Below, piece by piece: positions 34,994 through 44,887 of a stretch of 64,000 bases of DNA. The notes under the pieces were generated by a model. That model was not told where the DNA came from, did not search any database, and worked only from the letters and a program-made list of their open reading frames with translations. Source of the DNA: Limnohabitans sp. Its GTDB lineage: Bacteria; Pseudomonadota; Gammaproteobacteria; Burkholderiales; Burkholderiaceae_C. The DNA is taken from NCBI RefSeq assembly GCF_023910625.1, contig NZ_JAAVVW010000002.1:510932-574931 (forward strand). Reading direction: 5' to 3'. The translations under genes and the position numbers were made by a program. Numbering within the stretch: the first letter of the stretch is position 1; every line of letters begins with the position of its first letter.

Positions 34994-35635
34994 ATGCGCA
35001 CAGCAAATCAGCAATGCAAGCGGTGGTTTTCGATGGCCTTGGCTGCGATGGCCTTGACCTTCTTGACGGGCTGCGCCTCGATGCGCCTGATCGACAGCGA
35101 TGTGGTCTCGGTGGCTGCGGTGCCAGCCGGCATGAATTTGCAGGGCGCCAAGTACCGCTTTGAGCGCCTGCCCTCGCAGGTGCACAACCCCGAAGCCGGT
35201 TTGGCCGAGCAGCAAGCGCAGGCCGCCATGACCGCCGTGGGTTTGGTGCGTGATGATGCCGGGGCCAGCCTGAGCGTGATGCTGGGCTTCAGTGGCTCGC
35301 AGTACTTGGCCGACCCTTGGGGCCGACCCCTAGCGCCGGGCTGGACACCCTTCGGCAGCATCGCCTTCGGATCGGGTTTTGGCGGGGGCTTGGGCTCGCA
35401 CGTCGGTCTGGGCATGGGCATGCGCTTTCCGCCGCCCACGCATTACCGCCGTGAGGTCAGCGTCATCATGCGAGACCTGAAGTCGGGTCAAGTGGTGTAT
35501 GAAACCCGCGCCAGCCACGTCGGCCCCTGGAGCGACAGCGTGCCGATTTTTGCCACCCTGTTCCAGGCTGCCCTGGCCAATTTTCCCAACCCGCCTGCTG
35601 GCCCACGCCGGGTCAACATCGAAGTGCCGCGCTGA
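34994..35635 (+). CDS. DUF4136-like lipoprotein
   Basis: The 213-residue protein has a signal peptide ending in the lipobox ALTFLTGC, so it should be lipidated. The mature part has KYRFERLPSQVHNPE, QAQAAMTAVGL, then LGFSGSQYLADPWGRP and a Gly-rich loop (FGSGFGGGLGSH). The C-terminus (VVYETRASHVGPW, ATLFQAALANFP) matches DUF4136. Function unknown. It lies 18 bases downstream of ttcA. Confidence 0.8.
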   Translation: MRTANQQCKRWFSMALAAMALTFLTGCASMRLIDSDVVSVAAVPAGMNLQGAKYRFERLPSQVHNPEAGLAEQQAQAAMTAVGLVRDDAGASLSVMLGFSGSQYLADPWGRPLAPGWTPFGSIAFGSGFGGGLGSHVGLGMGMRFPPPTHYRREVSVIMRDLKSGQVVYETRASHVGPWSDSVPIFATLFQAALANFPNPPAGPRRVNIEVPR

Positions 35636-35647
35636 ATCTAGGAATTT

Positions 35648-36292
35648 ATGGAACCGACCCGCATTTTGGCCATTCGCCACGGCGAAACCGCCTGGAACGT
35701 CAACACGCGGCTGCAAGGCCACCTGGACATCCCACTCAACGATGCAGGACTGCGCCAAGCCGAACACCTGGCTCGCGCTCTGGTCGAGCGTGAAGTGGTG
35801 AATGCGATTTATGCCAGCGACCTGTCACGGGCGCACGCCACGGCCCAAGCCATTGCCCAGTCCATGGACCAAGCGGTCAGCGTCCACGTGGGTTTGCGCG
35901 AACGCCACTTTGGTTCATTTCAGGGGCGCACTTACGCTGAGGTAGAAACCGAATTCCCGGAACACGCCTGGCACTGGCGCAAGCGCACGCCGGACTGGAC
36001 GCCACCTGAAGGCGGTGAATCGCTGCTGGCTTTGCGCGAGCGCATTGTGCGCACGGTGGACGAATTGGCGGCGCGCCACACAGGCCAGCAAATCGTGATG
36101 GTGGCGCACGGCGGGGTGCTAGACATCCTGTACCGGGCGGCCACCCGCATCGATTTACAGGCCCCGCGCACGTGGTCACTGACCAACACCGCGGTCAACC
36201 GCTTGTTGTGGACGCCTGCGGGCTTGAGCTTGGTGGGCTGGGGTGACACGTCCCACCTGAATGCACAGGCCCAAGACGAAACGTCTTTATAG
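35648..36292 (+). CDS. Histidine phosphatase family protein (phosphoglycerate-mutase-like)
   Basis: The 214-residue protein begins with the catalytic [18 protein letters not shown] (RHG motif, phospho-His). The rest of the active site is [23 protein letters not shown] and [15 protein letters not shown]. It fits acid-type phosphatases of the PhoE/CobC-like branch as well as cofactor-dependent phosphoglycerate mutase; the substrate is uncertain. Its last six bases overlap the convergent htpX. Confidence 0.87.
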   Translation: MEPTRILAIRHGETAWNVNTRLQGHLDIPLNDAGLRQAEHLARALVEREVVNAIYASDLSRAHATAQAIAQSMDQAVSVHVGLRERHFGSFQGRTYAEVETEFPEHAWHWRKRTPDWTPPEGGESLLALRERIVRTVDELAARHTGQQIVMVAHGGVLDILYRAATRIDLQAPRTWSLTNTAVNRLLWTPAGLSLVGWGDTSHLNAQAQDETSL

Positions 36293-37162
36293 GGCGCTGT
36301 TTTTCAGCGCTTCGATGCGCTGCTCGATGGGAGGGTGTGTGCTGAACAGCCGACCGATGCCGCCCGCAATGCCCATGGCCGCCATGGTCTTGGGCAACTC
36401 GGCGGTATGCACGCTGCCCAACCGAGCCAGGGCATTGATCATGGGCTGCTTGCGGCCCATCAGCCGGGCGGCACCGGCGTCGGCACGGAACTCGCGCTGG
36501 CGACTGAACCAGGCCACAATCATGGCAGCGGCAAAGCCCAAGATGATGTCCATCACGATGGTGGTCACGAAATAGCCGATGCCAGGACCGGAATTTGCAG
36601 TATCACCCTTGCGCAAGAAGCTGTCCACCGCATAACCCACCACGCGGGAGATGAACACCACGAAGGTGTTCATGACACCCTGGATCAGGGTCATGGTGAC
36701 CATGTCGCCGTTGGCAATGTGGGCCACTTCGTGACCAATGACCGCTTCAATTTCCTCGTGCGTCATGTTTTGCAGCAAGCCGGTAGACACAGCCACCAGG
36801 GCCGAATCGCGGAACGCGCCGGTGGCAAAGGCGTTGGGGTCTCCCGGGAAGATGCCGACTTCAGGCATGCCGATGCCGGATTTGTCCGCGAACTTGCGCA
36901 CGGTGTCCAAAATCCAGGCTTCGTCGGCGTTGGCGGGTTGGGTGATGACTTTGACACCTGAGGTCCACTTGGCCATGGGCTTGCTGATGAGCAAGGAAAT
37001 GATGGCGCCGCCAAAGCCCATGATCAGGGCAAAACCGAGCAAAGCGCCCAGGTCCAGGCCGTTGGAAGTCAAAAAGCGGTTGACGCCCAGCAAGTTGGCG
37101 ACGATGCCCAGCACCACCACAACAGCCAAGTTGGTCATGACAAAAAGAAAAATGCGTTTCAT
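36287..37162 (-). CDS. htpX: Protease HtpX
   Basis: The 291-residue inner-membrane zinc protease starts at the ATG opening [15 protein letters not shown] (a GTG four codons earlier is possible). It has four hydrophobic segments. The zinc motif is [12 protein letters not shown] (HEVAH), with the third ligand Glu in a later [15 protein letters not shown] segment. It degrades misfolded membrane proteins. It is convergent with the phosphatase. Confidence 0.95.
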   Translation of the reverse strand: MKRIFLFVMTNLAVVVVLGIVANLLGVNRFLTSNGLDLGALLGFALIMGFGGAIISLLISKPMAKWTSGVKVITQPANADEAWILDTVRKFADKSGIGMPEVGIFPGDPNAFATGAFRDSALVAVSTGLLQNMTHEEIEAVIGHEVAHIANGDMVTMTLIQGVMNTFVVFISRVVGYAVDSFLRKGDTANSGPGIGYFVTTIVMDIILGFAAAMIVAWFSRQREFRADAGAARLMGRKQPMINALARLGSVHTAELPKTMAAMGIAGGIGRLFSTHPPIEQRIEALKNSAL

Positions 37163-37232
37163 GTTGAGTTTCACTTTTAGCCCGGAAGAAGCGGACGCTT
37201 GGTTTCGGATATTAGGGTCTCAGATTGCAAAA

Positions 37233-38078
37233 TCAAGCCCGTGACGGGATTTCCGGTCTGCTGTAAGGTTTTTCAGCGGGTTCATGTCTCCGGCGCGAGC
37301 GAAATACCTGTGCATCGGCATAAAAGGCCGGATCCGCATTGGCGGGCCACCAGCCGGGCACACCCAGCAAGGGCAGTGGGCTAAAGGGCTTGCGCGCGAG
37401 CTTTTCGGGCGTCAGGTCTTGCGACAACCAGACGTCGATCTGCTGGTGCGGAACATCTCTGGGCACACGCCACAAATGCACTGTGATGGACTTGTAGGGC
37501 AGCACGGCTTTTTCAAGCGCCGCATGGCCAAAAGCCCACAGGCGGGTCTGCGTCCATTCAGCGCGCAAAACGACCAAGGCGTCGAGCCAGCGGTGCTCCG
37601 TGAGCGCTGCCCACAGGGCGTTTGAGGGCTGTATCAAGAGCGCGTTTTCGTCGAACACGGTGGCGGCATCGCGCACCGCCCCCCGGACCTGGCCCACCCC
37701 GGCGCGTGCGATTTCATGAGCCTGCAATTGATTCAGCTGCTTCTTGCTCAGCGGGAAATGCATCCAGCACAAGGCATTGAAGAAGTCGTGCAGGCCTTCT
37801 CGGGTGGGCACCTGGCGGGTAGCGAAGATGAAGTTTTCGTAGGCCTGACTCTCGGGCAAGTCAGCTTGCGGCACAAAAAATACCGGTGCCAAGCCAGTCT
37901 GGTTGAGGGCCTGCGGCTGAGGGCAACCCGAAGCGATTAGACGCGCTACCGGTTCACCCACGGCACGCCAGTCGTCCAGCCAAGGGACTGACCAATCGAT
38001 GTCAGGAACAGCCTGAGACCTTGCCGTCTCACAGCGGCTTGCGAGCCGGTCGGGATTCAAGCGGCGACCAGACGCCAT
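37233..38078 (-). CDS. DUF3025 domain protein
   Basis: The 281-residue protein is DUF3025-like: [58 protein letters not shown], then [16 protein letters not shown]. Function unknown, but it is conserved across Burkholderiales. It starts inside the end of pyrC (22-base overlap), so it is probably translated from the same mRNA. Confidence 0.82.
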   Translation of the reverse strand: MASGRRLNPDRLASRCETARSQAVPDIDWSVPWLDDWRAVGEPVARLIASGCPQPQALNQTGLAPVFFVPQADLPESQAYENFIFATRQVPTREGLHDFFNALCWMHFPLSKKQLNQLQAHEIARAGVGQVRGAVRDAATVFDENALLIQPSNALWAALTEHRWLDALVVLRAEWTQTRLWAFGHAALEKAVLPYKSITVHLWRVPRDVPHQQIDVWLSQDLTPEKLARKPFSPLPLLGVPGWWPANADPAFYADAQVFRSRRRHEPAEKPYSRPEIPSRA

Positions 38079-39094
38079 GGCAGACTTTCACCCGAGCGCA
38101 GGGGCTTGAGTTCGGCCTCGCCAAAGGCAAAACTCTCGGCGGGTGTCCAGTTTTCACGGCGCAGCGTGACGTGAACTGTGTTGCGTGGCAGGCCATAAAA
38201 GTCGGCTCCGAAGAAACTGGCAAAGCCCTCCAACTTGTCCAGCGCTCCGGCTTGGTCAAAGGCCTCGGCATACATCTCCAATGCGGCGTGCGCGGTGTAG
38301 CAACCTGCACACCCCGTGGCATGCTCCTTCAGATACGCGGGGTGCGGGGCGCTGTCGGTGCCCAAAAAGAAACGGGCATTGCCGCTGGTGGCCGCCTGCA
38401 CCAAAGCCAGGCGGTGGATTTCGCGCTTGAGCACGGGCAGGCAGTAGTAATGCGGGCGCATGCCGCCCAAAAACAGGGCGTTGCGGTTGTACAGCAGGTG
38501 GTGCACGGTAATGGTGGCACCCAAATTCGCGTCGCCTGCCGCCACATAGTCGGCAGCTTCTTTCGTGGTGATGTGTTCCATCACGATTTTCAAGCCCGGG
38601 AAGTCACGGCGCAGCGGGATCAGATGCTGCTCAATGAACACCGCTTCGCGATCAAACAGGTCAATGTCAGACGAGGTGACTTCGCCGTGCACCAAGAGCA
38701 ACACGCCTTCGCGCTGCATGGCTTCAAGCACGGGGTAGATCTTGCGCAGGTCGGTCACGCCCGCATCGCTGTTGGTGGTGGCACCGGCTGGATACAACTT
38801 GCAGGCCACAACACCTGCGGCTTTGGCGCGGGCAATTTCTGCCGGTGCCAAGTTGTCGGTCAGGTACAGTGTCATGAGCGGCTCAAAGGCCATGCCAACA
38901 GGCACGGCGGCCTGGATGCGAGCCTTGTAGGCCATCGCCTGCTCGGCCGTGGTCACGGGCGGCTTGAGGTTGGGCATGATGATGGCGCGGCCAAACTGCG
39001 CGGCGGTGTGCGGCACCACCACGTTCAAAGCGGCGCCATCGCGCACATGCAAGTGCCAATCGTCGGGGCGGATGAGGGTGAGTTCTTGGGTCAT
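38057..39094 (-). CDS. pyrC: Dihydroorotase
   Basis: The 345-residue class II dihydroorotase closes carbamoyl-aspartate to dihydroorotate in pyrimidine synthesis. The first zinc motif is [12 protein letters not shown] (HxH). Others are [13 protein letters not shown] (carbamylated Lys), [26 protein letters not shown] and [14 protein letters not shown]. It overlaps the DUF3025 gene at its 3' end. Confidence 0.95.
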   Translation of the reverse strand: MTQELTLIRPDDWHLHVRDGAALNVVVPHTAAQFGRAIIMPNLKPPVTTAEQAMAYKARIQAAVPVGMAFEPLMTLYLTDNLAPAEIARAKAAGVVACKLYPAGATTNSDAGVTDLRKIYPVLEAMQREGVLLLVHGEVTSSDIDLFDREAVFIEQHLIPLRRDFPGLKIVMEHITTKEAADYVAAGDANLGATITVHHLLYNRNALFLGGMRPHYYCLPVLKREIHRLALVQAATSGNARFFLGTDSAPHPAYLKEHATGCAGCYTAHAALEMYAEAFDQAGALDKLEGFASFFGADFYGLPRNTVHVTLRRENWTPAESFAFGEAELKPLRSGESLPWRLVAA

Positions 39095-39410
39095 GGGCGT
39101 ATTGTCTCAAACCTGTCGTCGGCTTGATGTTGCTGGTCCCAGAGATGGGGTCACGGGTCAGGGCTCCTAGGAAAACGGATCGTGGAACGAGAGGCAGGGC
39201 TGAGCAGCGCAGCAGCGGGCGGATCAGGGCGGGTGCTTGTTGGAGCGAAGCGAGTTTGCACCCGACCCCGCCCGATGCGAGCAGCGCAAGGAACCCGAAG
39301 GGCCCTGACTGCGGCTCGCCTTTCTTTGCTTACTTTCTTTGGCGAAGCCAAGAAAGTGAGTGCGCCGCCGGGCGCAATCCCGGCCAACGGCACCCAAAAA
39401 GAACTCAGCA
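39095..39410. repeat. Repeat-bearing intergenic spacer
   Basis: About 316 bases between pyrC and the aap operon hold no credible gene. They carry ACTTTCTTTGGC (39332-39343), which nearly pairs with GCCAAGAAAGT around GAA, and a GC-rich segment (39360-39400). I recall very similar hairpins between genes in many Comamonadaceae genomes, so this is probably a dispersed intergenic repeat. It may act as a terminator or be a relic of a small mobile element. Confidence 0.5.
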
Positions 39411-39462
39411 TTTAATCGGGATCTGACCCCAATTAATTTAATCGGGATCTGACCCCAATTAA
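39411..39462. repeat. Perfect tandem duplication of a 26-bp unit
   Basis: Two adjacent copies (39411-39436 and 39437-39462) are identical in all 26 bases. Each contains ATCGGGATCTGACCCCAATT. The core resembles sequences I have seen beside REP-associated transposases in related genomes. The repeat ends one base before the stop codon of the aap ATPase gene (minus strand). Confidence 0.75.
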
Positions 39463-39463
39463 A

Positions 39464-40219
39464 TCAATGCCCGAGGATCTTGGACAGGAAGTCCTGCGCC
39501 CGGTCAGTCTGTGGCGAATCAAAGAACTGCTGCGGCGGGGCTTGTTCGACCACCTGGCCTTGGTCCATGAAGATCACGCGGTCGGCCACCGCCTTGGCAA
39601 AGCCCATTTCGTGCGTCACACACAACATGGTCATACCCTGGCTGGTCAGCTCGATCATCACGTCCAGCACTTCCTTGATCATCTCGGGGTCGAGGGCCGA
39701 GGTGGGCTCATCGAACAGCATGATTTTGGGCGTGAGGCACAGGGCACGGGCAATCGCCACGCGCTGCTGCTGGCCGCCGGACAGTTGCAAGGGGTACTTG
39801 TTCGCGTGCTCAGCAATGCGCACGCGCTCGAGTTGCACCATGGCTTTATCGATGGCTTCTTTGCGCGGCATCTTGGCCACCCAGGTGGGTGACAAGATCA
39901 GGTTTTCCATCACCGTCAGGTGCGGGAACAGGTTGAACTGTTGAAACACCATGCCGACTTCTCGGCGCACTTGGTCGATGCCCTTGAGGTCATCGCCCAA
40001 AACGGTGCCATCCACAGTGAGCGTGCCTTCCTGGTATTCCTCCAGGGCGTTGATGCAGCGGATCAGGGTGGATTTGCCCGAGCCCGAGGGGCCACAAATG
40101 ACCACTTTTTCGCCTTTGGCAAACTGCAGGTTGACGTCGCGCAGCACGTGGTAGCCATTGCTGGCATACCATTTGTTGACGCCTTTGAACTCGATGATGG
40201 GGGTAATGTTGGAGGTCAT
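39464..40219 (-). CDS. aapP: Amino-acid ABC transporter, ATP-binding subunit
   Basis: The protein has 251 residues from the ATG opening MTSNITPIIEFKG. Walker A is CGPSGSGKSTL, the ABC signature is LSGGQQQRVAIARAL, Walker B is IMLFDEPTSALDP, then the switch His in CVTHEMGF. It is the last gene of the aapJQMP set, the general L-amino-acid uptake system. The 3' end abuts the tandem repeat. Confidence 0.93.
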   Translation of the reverse strand: MTSNITPIIEFKGVNKWYASNGYHVLRDVNLQFAKGEKVVICGPSGSGKSTLIRCINALEEYQEGTLTVDGTVLGDDLKGIDQVRREVGMVFQQFNLFPHLTVMENLILSPTWVAKMPRKEAIDKAMVQLERVRIAEHANKYPLQLSGGQQQRVAIARALCLTPKIMLFDEPTSALDPEMIKEVLDVMIELTSQGMTMLCVTHEMGFAKAVADRVIFMDQGQVVEQAPPQQFFDSPQTDRAQDFLSKILGH

Positions 40220-40233
40220 GAGAGGTCTTTCGT

Positions 40234-41334
40234 TCAACGAACTTTGCTCACCGCTGTGCGCTGCTCAATCCACAGGCTGTAGCGCGACATGGCAAAGCAG
40301 AACGCGAAATAAATGAAGGTGATGAAGAGGTAGGCTTCGATCTTGAAGGGACGCCAGTCGGCGTCCGAGTTGAGCGCCAGGCCCAACGCGCCGGTCAGCT
40401 CGTACAGCGAGACGATGGTCACGAGCGAGGTGTCTTTGAACAGGCCGATGAAGGTGTTCATGATGGACGGCACTACGGTGGCCAGGGCCTGGGGCAGCAC
40501 GATCATGCGCTGGGTTTGCCAGTAGCTCAGGCCCAGCGTGGCCGCCGCTTCGGTCTGACCCTTGGGCAAGGCCTGCAAGCCGCCACGAATCACCTCGGCC
40601 ATGTAGGCCGCTGAGAACAAGGTGATGCCCACCACCACACGCACCAGCACGTCGATCTTCACGCCCTCGGGCATGAACAGCGGCAGCATGAACGAGGCCA
40701 TGAACAGCACCGTGATCAGCGGCACGCCGCGAACCAACTCCACATAGAGCGTGCACAGGGTCTTGATGGCCGGCATATTGGAGCGCCGACCCAAGGCCAC
40801 AAAGATGGCCAGCGGAAACGCCAGCGTCATCGAGATCACGGTGAGCATGACCGTGAGCGGAAAGCCGCCCCACTGGTCGGTGTCGACCTCGGTCAGGCCC
40901 ATCCAGCCACCCTTCATGAGTATGAAATAAACCACCAGCATGAGGGCCCAGCTCAGGGGCAAAGCCTTGTTCCAGAAACGCGGCATGCAGCTGATGACGA
41001 CCACGCCGAGCATCAAGGCGGTGGCGATCACCGGACGCCAGTGCTCGGCCTCGGGATATCGACCCATCACGATCAGGCGACCTTTTTCGGAGATCACTCC
41101 CCAGCACGCGCCTACGCCGCGCACGTCGTTGCAAGCCTGCAAGTTGGCACCAAACACAGCATGCAGCAGCGCCCAGTCGATGGACGCCATCAACATCCAG
41201 ACTCCCAGCGCCAACAACACCAAAGTCATCACACTGTTGCTGGCGCTCGAAAACAAATTAGCCTGCAACCAGGCCAGCGGGCCGGCGCTCCGGCCCGGCA
41301 TGGGGCGGGCCTCGATGGATTTGAAAACATTCAT
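40234..41334 (-). CDS. aapM: Amino-acid ABC transporter, permease
   Basis: The protein has 366 residues from the ATG opening MNVFKSIEARPMPGR. Hydrophobic segments occur throughout, with a periplasmic insertion (about 65-110). The cytoplasmic EAA loop is GLQALPKGQTEAAATLGL. It pairs with AapQ to form the membrane channel. The stop is 14 bases from the ATPase start, and its own start is one base from the aapQ stop. Confidence 0.9.
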   Translation of the reverse strand: MNVFKSIEARPMPGRSAGPLAWLQANLFSSASNSVMTLVLLALGVWMLMASIDWALLHAVFGANLQACNDVRGVGACWGVISEKGRLIVMGRYPEAEHWRPVIATALMLGVVVISCMPRFWNKALPLSWALMLVVYFILMKGGWMGLTEVDTDQWGGFPLTVMLTVISMTLAFPLAIFVALGRRSNMPAIKTLCTLYVELVRGVPLITVLFMASFMLPLFMPEGVKIDVLVRVVVGITLFSAAYMAEVIRGGLQALPKGQTEAAATLGLSYWQTQRMIVLPQALATVVPSIMNTFIGLFKDTSLVTIVSLYELTGALGLALNSDADWRPFKIEAYLFITFIYFAFCFAMSRYSLWIEQRTAVSKVR

Positions 41335-41335
41335 G

Positions 41336-42535
41336 TCAGCGCTCCTGGATGGCGGCACTGGCGTTGAACCAGTTCATGAGAGCCGAAGTGATGAGGGACA
41401 GTGTCAGGTACACCAACATCACGATGGACAGCGCCTCGATGGCGCGGCCTGTCTGATTGAGTGTGGTGTTGGCAATCGAGACCAGCTCGGGGTACCCAAT
41501 GGCCACGGCCAGGGAAGAGTTTTTGGTCAGGTTCAGGTACTGGCTGGTCAGCGGCGGGATGATCACGCGCAGGGCCTGTGGCAGCACCACCAAGCGCATG
41601 GCCTGGCTCTTGCTCAAACCCAAGGAAGCTGCGGCCTCGTGCTGGCCCAAGGATACCGAGGCAATGCCCGAGCGCACGACTTCGGCGATGAAAGCGGCCG
41701 TGTAAAACACCAGCCCAAACAACAAGGCCATGAATTCTGGGCTGAAAACACCACCATCTTCGATTTGGAAATCTCCCACTTTGGGCAAATCCCACTCGGA
41801 CGGGGCACCCCCTGCCAACCAACCCAACACGGACAAGCCCAGGACGGCGGCCAAAGCCACCCATAAAACGGGACGAGACTGCCCAGTTCGATCGAAATGT
41901 GCGCGCGCCAAACGTCGGTAATACAGGCCAAAAACCAGGCCCAAACTGGCCCCCACTAAGGCCAACGTCTGGCCCAACTGCCATACCGGCCAAGGGAATG
42001 AAATGCCGTTTTTGCTCAGATAAAAATGTCCGGCATTCCAGGCGTTCTCGAGGTCCGGCAACGCTTCGGCGAACACCAAATACCAAATCAGCAATTGCAG
42101 ATAAACCGGAACGTTGCGGAAAAACTCAACAAAGGCATAACAGATTTTTTGCACCAGATAGTTGGCAGAAAACCGGCCAACGCCGATGAGCACGCCCAGC
42201 ACAGTAGCCAGTGCAATGCCGATGATGGCCACCTTCAAGGTGTTGAGCATGCCGATCGCAAATGCCACAAAGTAGGAACTGTTGTGCGCGTAATCGATCA
42301 CCGTCTCGCTGATGTCGAAACCAAACGGCTGAAACAAAAAATCGTATCCGCTCTGGATTCCGCGCAAACGCATATTGGCCAATGTGTTGCGCACCAGCAA
42401 GGCCGCAAGCGCAAAGGCCGACAAAATCGCGACAATCTGGTAGATGACCGAACGCCCTTCACGGCTTCGCCATGAAATGGTCCGGTTTTTCTTCTCGGGT
42501 GAGGGCCTGGCCTCGATCATTGAAAATTGGGACAT
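41336..42535 (-). CDS. aapQ: Amino-acid ABC transporter, permease
   Basis: The protein has 399 residues from the ATG opening MSQFSMIEARPSPEK. The polytopic core contains the His/Glu/Gln-type permease EAA loop (SGIASVSLGQHEAAASLGL). It has a longer periplasmic loop than AapM. It lies between the binding-protein gene and aapM on the same strand. Confidence 0.9.
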   Translation of the reverse strand: MSQFSMIEARPSPEKKNRTISWRSREGRSVIYQIVAILSAFALAALLVRNTLANMRLRGIQSGYDFLFQPFGFDISETVIDYAHNSSYFVAFAIGMLNTLKVAIIGIALATVLGVLIGVGRFSANYLVQKICYAFVEFFRNVPVYLQLLIWYLVFAEALPDLENAWNAGHFYLSKNGISFPWPVWQLGQTLALVGASLGLVFGLYYRRLARAHFDRTGQSRPVLWVALAAVLGLSVLGWLAGGAPSEWDLPKVGDFQIEDGGVFSPEFMALLFGLVFYTAAFIAEVVRSGIASVSLGQHEAAASLGLSKSQAMRLVVLPQALRVIIPPLTSQYLNLTKNSSLAVAIGYPELVSIANTTLNQTGRAIEALSIVMLVYLTLSLITSALMNWFNASAAIQER

Positions 42536-42616
42536 GGTTGCTGCCTGGAAAAAGACAAACTGACAAAAAATACGCCCCATCAAGGGGCGCATTCAATGCC
42601 TAAACAAGGCAGAAGA

Positions 42617-43645
42617 TCAACGCAGAGGGGCCGAGTACAGCAAGCCGCCTTGGTTCCATTGCCGGTTCATGCCACGCGGCAGGTTGATGGAAGTCTTGGG
42701 ACCCACATTGCGCTCAAAGATCTCGCCGTAGTTTCCGGTGACCTTGATGGCGCGGTAGAGCCACTCTTTGTCCAAGCCCAGGTGCTTGCCCAAATCTTCT
42801 GTCACACCAAGCAAACGGCCCACTTGTGGGTTGTCGCTGGTCTTCATCTGGTCCGCGTTGGCTTGGGTGATGCCGAACTCTTCAGCTTCTATCAAACCAG
42901 CCAACACCCACTTGTTGATGGCCAGCCATTCGTCGTCACCGCGTCGAATCATGGGGCCCAGGGGCTCTTTGGAGACCAGGTCGGGCAAGATCACATGGGC
43001 TGCAGGGTCTTTGGCTTCCTTGGCGCGCACCGAAGCCAGGCCCGATGTGTCAGTGGTGTAAGCCTGGCAGCGGCCTGCAAAGTAGGCACCGGTGGCAGCT
43101 TCGACTTTTTCAAACACGACAGGTTTGAGGTTGAGCTTGTGGGTGCGTGAGTAATCGGTCAGATTCTTCTCGGTGGTGGTGCCGGACTGCACACAGACCG
43201 TGGCGCCCTTGAGCTGCTTGGCACTGGTGATCTTGCCTTTGGGCACCATGAAACCTTGACCGTCGTAGTAATTGACGCCAGCAAAGTGCAGCCCCAAAGA
43301 GGCGTCACGGCTGAGCGTGCTGGTGCTGTTTCGAGCCAGGACATCGACTTCGCCAGACTGCAAGGCGGTGAAACGCTGTTGTGCGGTCAGGGGCACATAT
43401 TTGACTTTGGTCGCGTCGCTCAGGACGGCGGCAGCCACAGCGCGGCAGTGGTCCACGTCCAGACCCGACCAGTTGCCACTGGAGTCAGCAGCCGAAAAAC
43501 CGGCCAGACCGGTGTTGACACCGCAGACGATTTGGCCGCGCTGCTTGATCTGGTCCAGGGTTTTGCCCGCCATGGCGGAAGTCGCGGCCAGCAGGCCAGC
43601 GGCCGCCAAGACCGAACCGATCACTGTGTTGGTGTATTTTTTCAT
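42617..43645 (-). CDS. aapJ: Amino-acid ABC transporter, periplasmic binding protein
   Basis: The protein has 342 residues from the ATG opening MKKYTNTVIGSVLAAAG. A Sec signal peptide ends near SAMAGKTL. The type-II binding fold follows (RGQIVCGVNTGLAGFSAADS, GLDVDHCRAVAAAVL, DVLARNSTSTLSRDASLGL). It captures amino acids in the periplasm. Two Cys (CGVNTG, DVDHCRAV) may pair. It is the first gene of the operon; 285 bases of leader precede it. Confidence 0.93.
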   Translation of the reverse strand: MKKYTNTVIGSVLAAAGLLAATSAMAGKTLDQIKQRGQIVCGVNTGLAGFSAADSSGNWSGLDVDHCRAVAAAVLSDATKVKYVPLTAQQRFTALQSGEVDVLARNSTSTLSRDASLGLHFAGVNYYDGQGFMVPKGKITSAKQLKGATVCVQSGTTTEKNLTDYSRTHKLNLKPVVFEKVEAATGAYFAGRCQAYTTDTSGLASVRAKEAKDPAAHVILPDLVSKEPLGPMIRRGDDEWLAINKWVLAGLIEAEEFGITQANADQMKTSDNPQVGRLLGVTEDLGKHLGLDKEWLYRAIKVTGNYGEIFERNVGPKTSINLPRGMNRQWNQGGLLYSAPLR

Positions 43646-43930
43646 GGGTTGAATCCTCTTCAAAACAAATAAAGCAGCAAAATGCCGCCCGGTGATTAAA
43701 TGACAAATGCAAAACCAGCTCTTCTAAGCGCCACCCTAGTACCTTGGTCGTTCAAGGGCAATCAGCGTTCTCCAGCACCAAATTGGCGCAAGGTGTCTGT
43801 CGAACAGGCCAGTCAAGGCAAAAATTCTGCCTGACTTGCGCATGGCCCTGAATATAGTCAAATTGGCATCATCCAATCATCAGGGTGTACCCCTGTATTC
43901 AATGCATAAAACGCATAACCCGATGCAAGC
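43646..43930. other. Leader region of the aap operon
   Basis: This 285-base stretch upstream of aapJ should hold its promoter. Apart from a GGCA/TTGC-type element listed separately, I see no clear hairpin or operator. No gene was detected. Confidence 0.45.
43817..43832 (-). promoter_or_regulatory. Possible sigma-54 (-24/-12) element upstream of aapJ
   Basis: On the minus strand this reads AGGCAGAATTTTTGCC. GG and GC are 10 bases apart as in sigma-54 promoters, and it keeps GGCA and TTGC. It matches only about 8 of 12 consensus positions and lies about 170 bases from the aapJ start. Chance is quite possible. Confidence 0.25.
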
Positions 43931-44872
43931 TCACCGGGAGGAATGGGCAACAGGCTGACCTTGTGTGAGATGCAGCCACAACTGATGGGCCGCGCTGGGC
44001 GACACCTTGACCCCCGGTTTTTCACGGTACGCCCGCACTTCCATGCTCAAGGCCAGGGATTGGCCGCCGGGCAGCCCCACTTCAACCAGCGCACCGCCTT
44101 GCACCTCCTTTTTGACCGCGCTGCGTGGCAAAAACGCGATGCCATGCCCTTCCAGCGCCATGACTTTCAGGCCCTCGGCCATGTCGGTTTCGTAAACCCG
44201 GTCCAGGTGCACCGGGCAGCCCGCCTGTTTCAGTATCCAGTCGGTCACCCCTCCTAGATAAGCCCCGGGTGCATAACCCAGATAGGGCAAGGGTTTGGAG
44301 ACCGTACCCGGCAAGCTGAACAAGGACTGCCCTCTGGCATCCGCTTGGGCATAAGGTGCAATCACCTCGTGGCCCAGCACCACCATGTCATAACGCTCGG
44401 GGTCGATTTGCAAAGGCTGCGAAGGGTGGTGGTAAGCGATCAGCACATCACAACCCCCTTCCACCAGTCGCATGGCTGCATCGTGCACATTGAGGGCCAT
44501 CAAACGGCTTTTGATCGGGCCAAAGCTGCTGCGCAAATGGGCTATCCAGGCCGGAAAGAACGTGAACGCTAGGGTGTGTGGTACCGCAAACTCAATCAAG
44601 TCCTGCCCCGAAGTATTGTGGCCCCGCAGCATGGCCCGGGTGTTTTGCAGGGACTGCAGCATCTCCAACGCCTGGGCATACAAGGTCTCGCCTGCCGCAG
44701 TCAGTCGGGTGGGGTAAGAGCTTCTGTCCACCAAATTCGCACCCGCCCAAGCTTCAAGCGACTGAATGCGCCGCGAAAACGCCGGTTGCGTCACGTGGCG
44801 CAATTGCGCGGATCGGCTGAAACTGCGGGTTTCAGCCAGGCTCACAAAGTCTTCCAGCCATTTGGTTTCCAT
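43931..44872 (-). CDS. LysR family transcriptional regulator
   Basis: The protein has 313 residues. The N-terminal HTH is WLEDFVSLAETRSFSRSAQL, then HVTQPAFSRRIQSLEAW. The C-terminal effector domain begins near DLIEFAVPHTLAFTFFP. The target is unknown. It is oriented the same way as the aap operon and is separated from it by the 285-base leader, so it is not divergent, which argues against the usual LysR neighbour-control rule. Confidence 0.9.
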   Translation of the reverse strand: METKWLEDFVSLAETRSFSRSAQLRHVTQPAFSRRIQSLEAWAGANLVDRSSYPTRLTAAGETLYAQALEMLQSLQNTRAMLRGHNTSGQDLIEFAVPHTLAFTFFPAWIAHLRSSFGPIKSRLMALNVHDAAMRLVEGGCDVLIAYHHPSQPLQIDPERYDMVVLGHEVIAPYAQADARGQSLFSLPGTVSKPLPYLGYAPGAYLGGVTDWILKQAGCPVHLDRVYETDMAEGLKVMALEGHGIAFLPRSAVKKEVQGGALVEVGLPGGQSLALSMEVRAYREKPGVKVSPSAAHQLWLHLTQGQPVAHSSR

Positions 44873-44887
44873 GGTCGCTTCCTCCTT

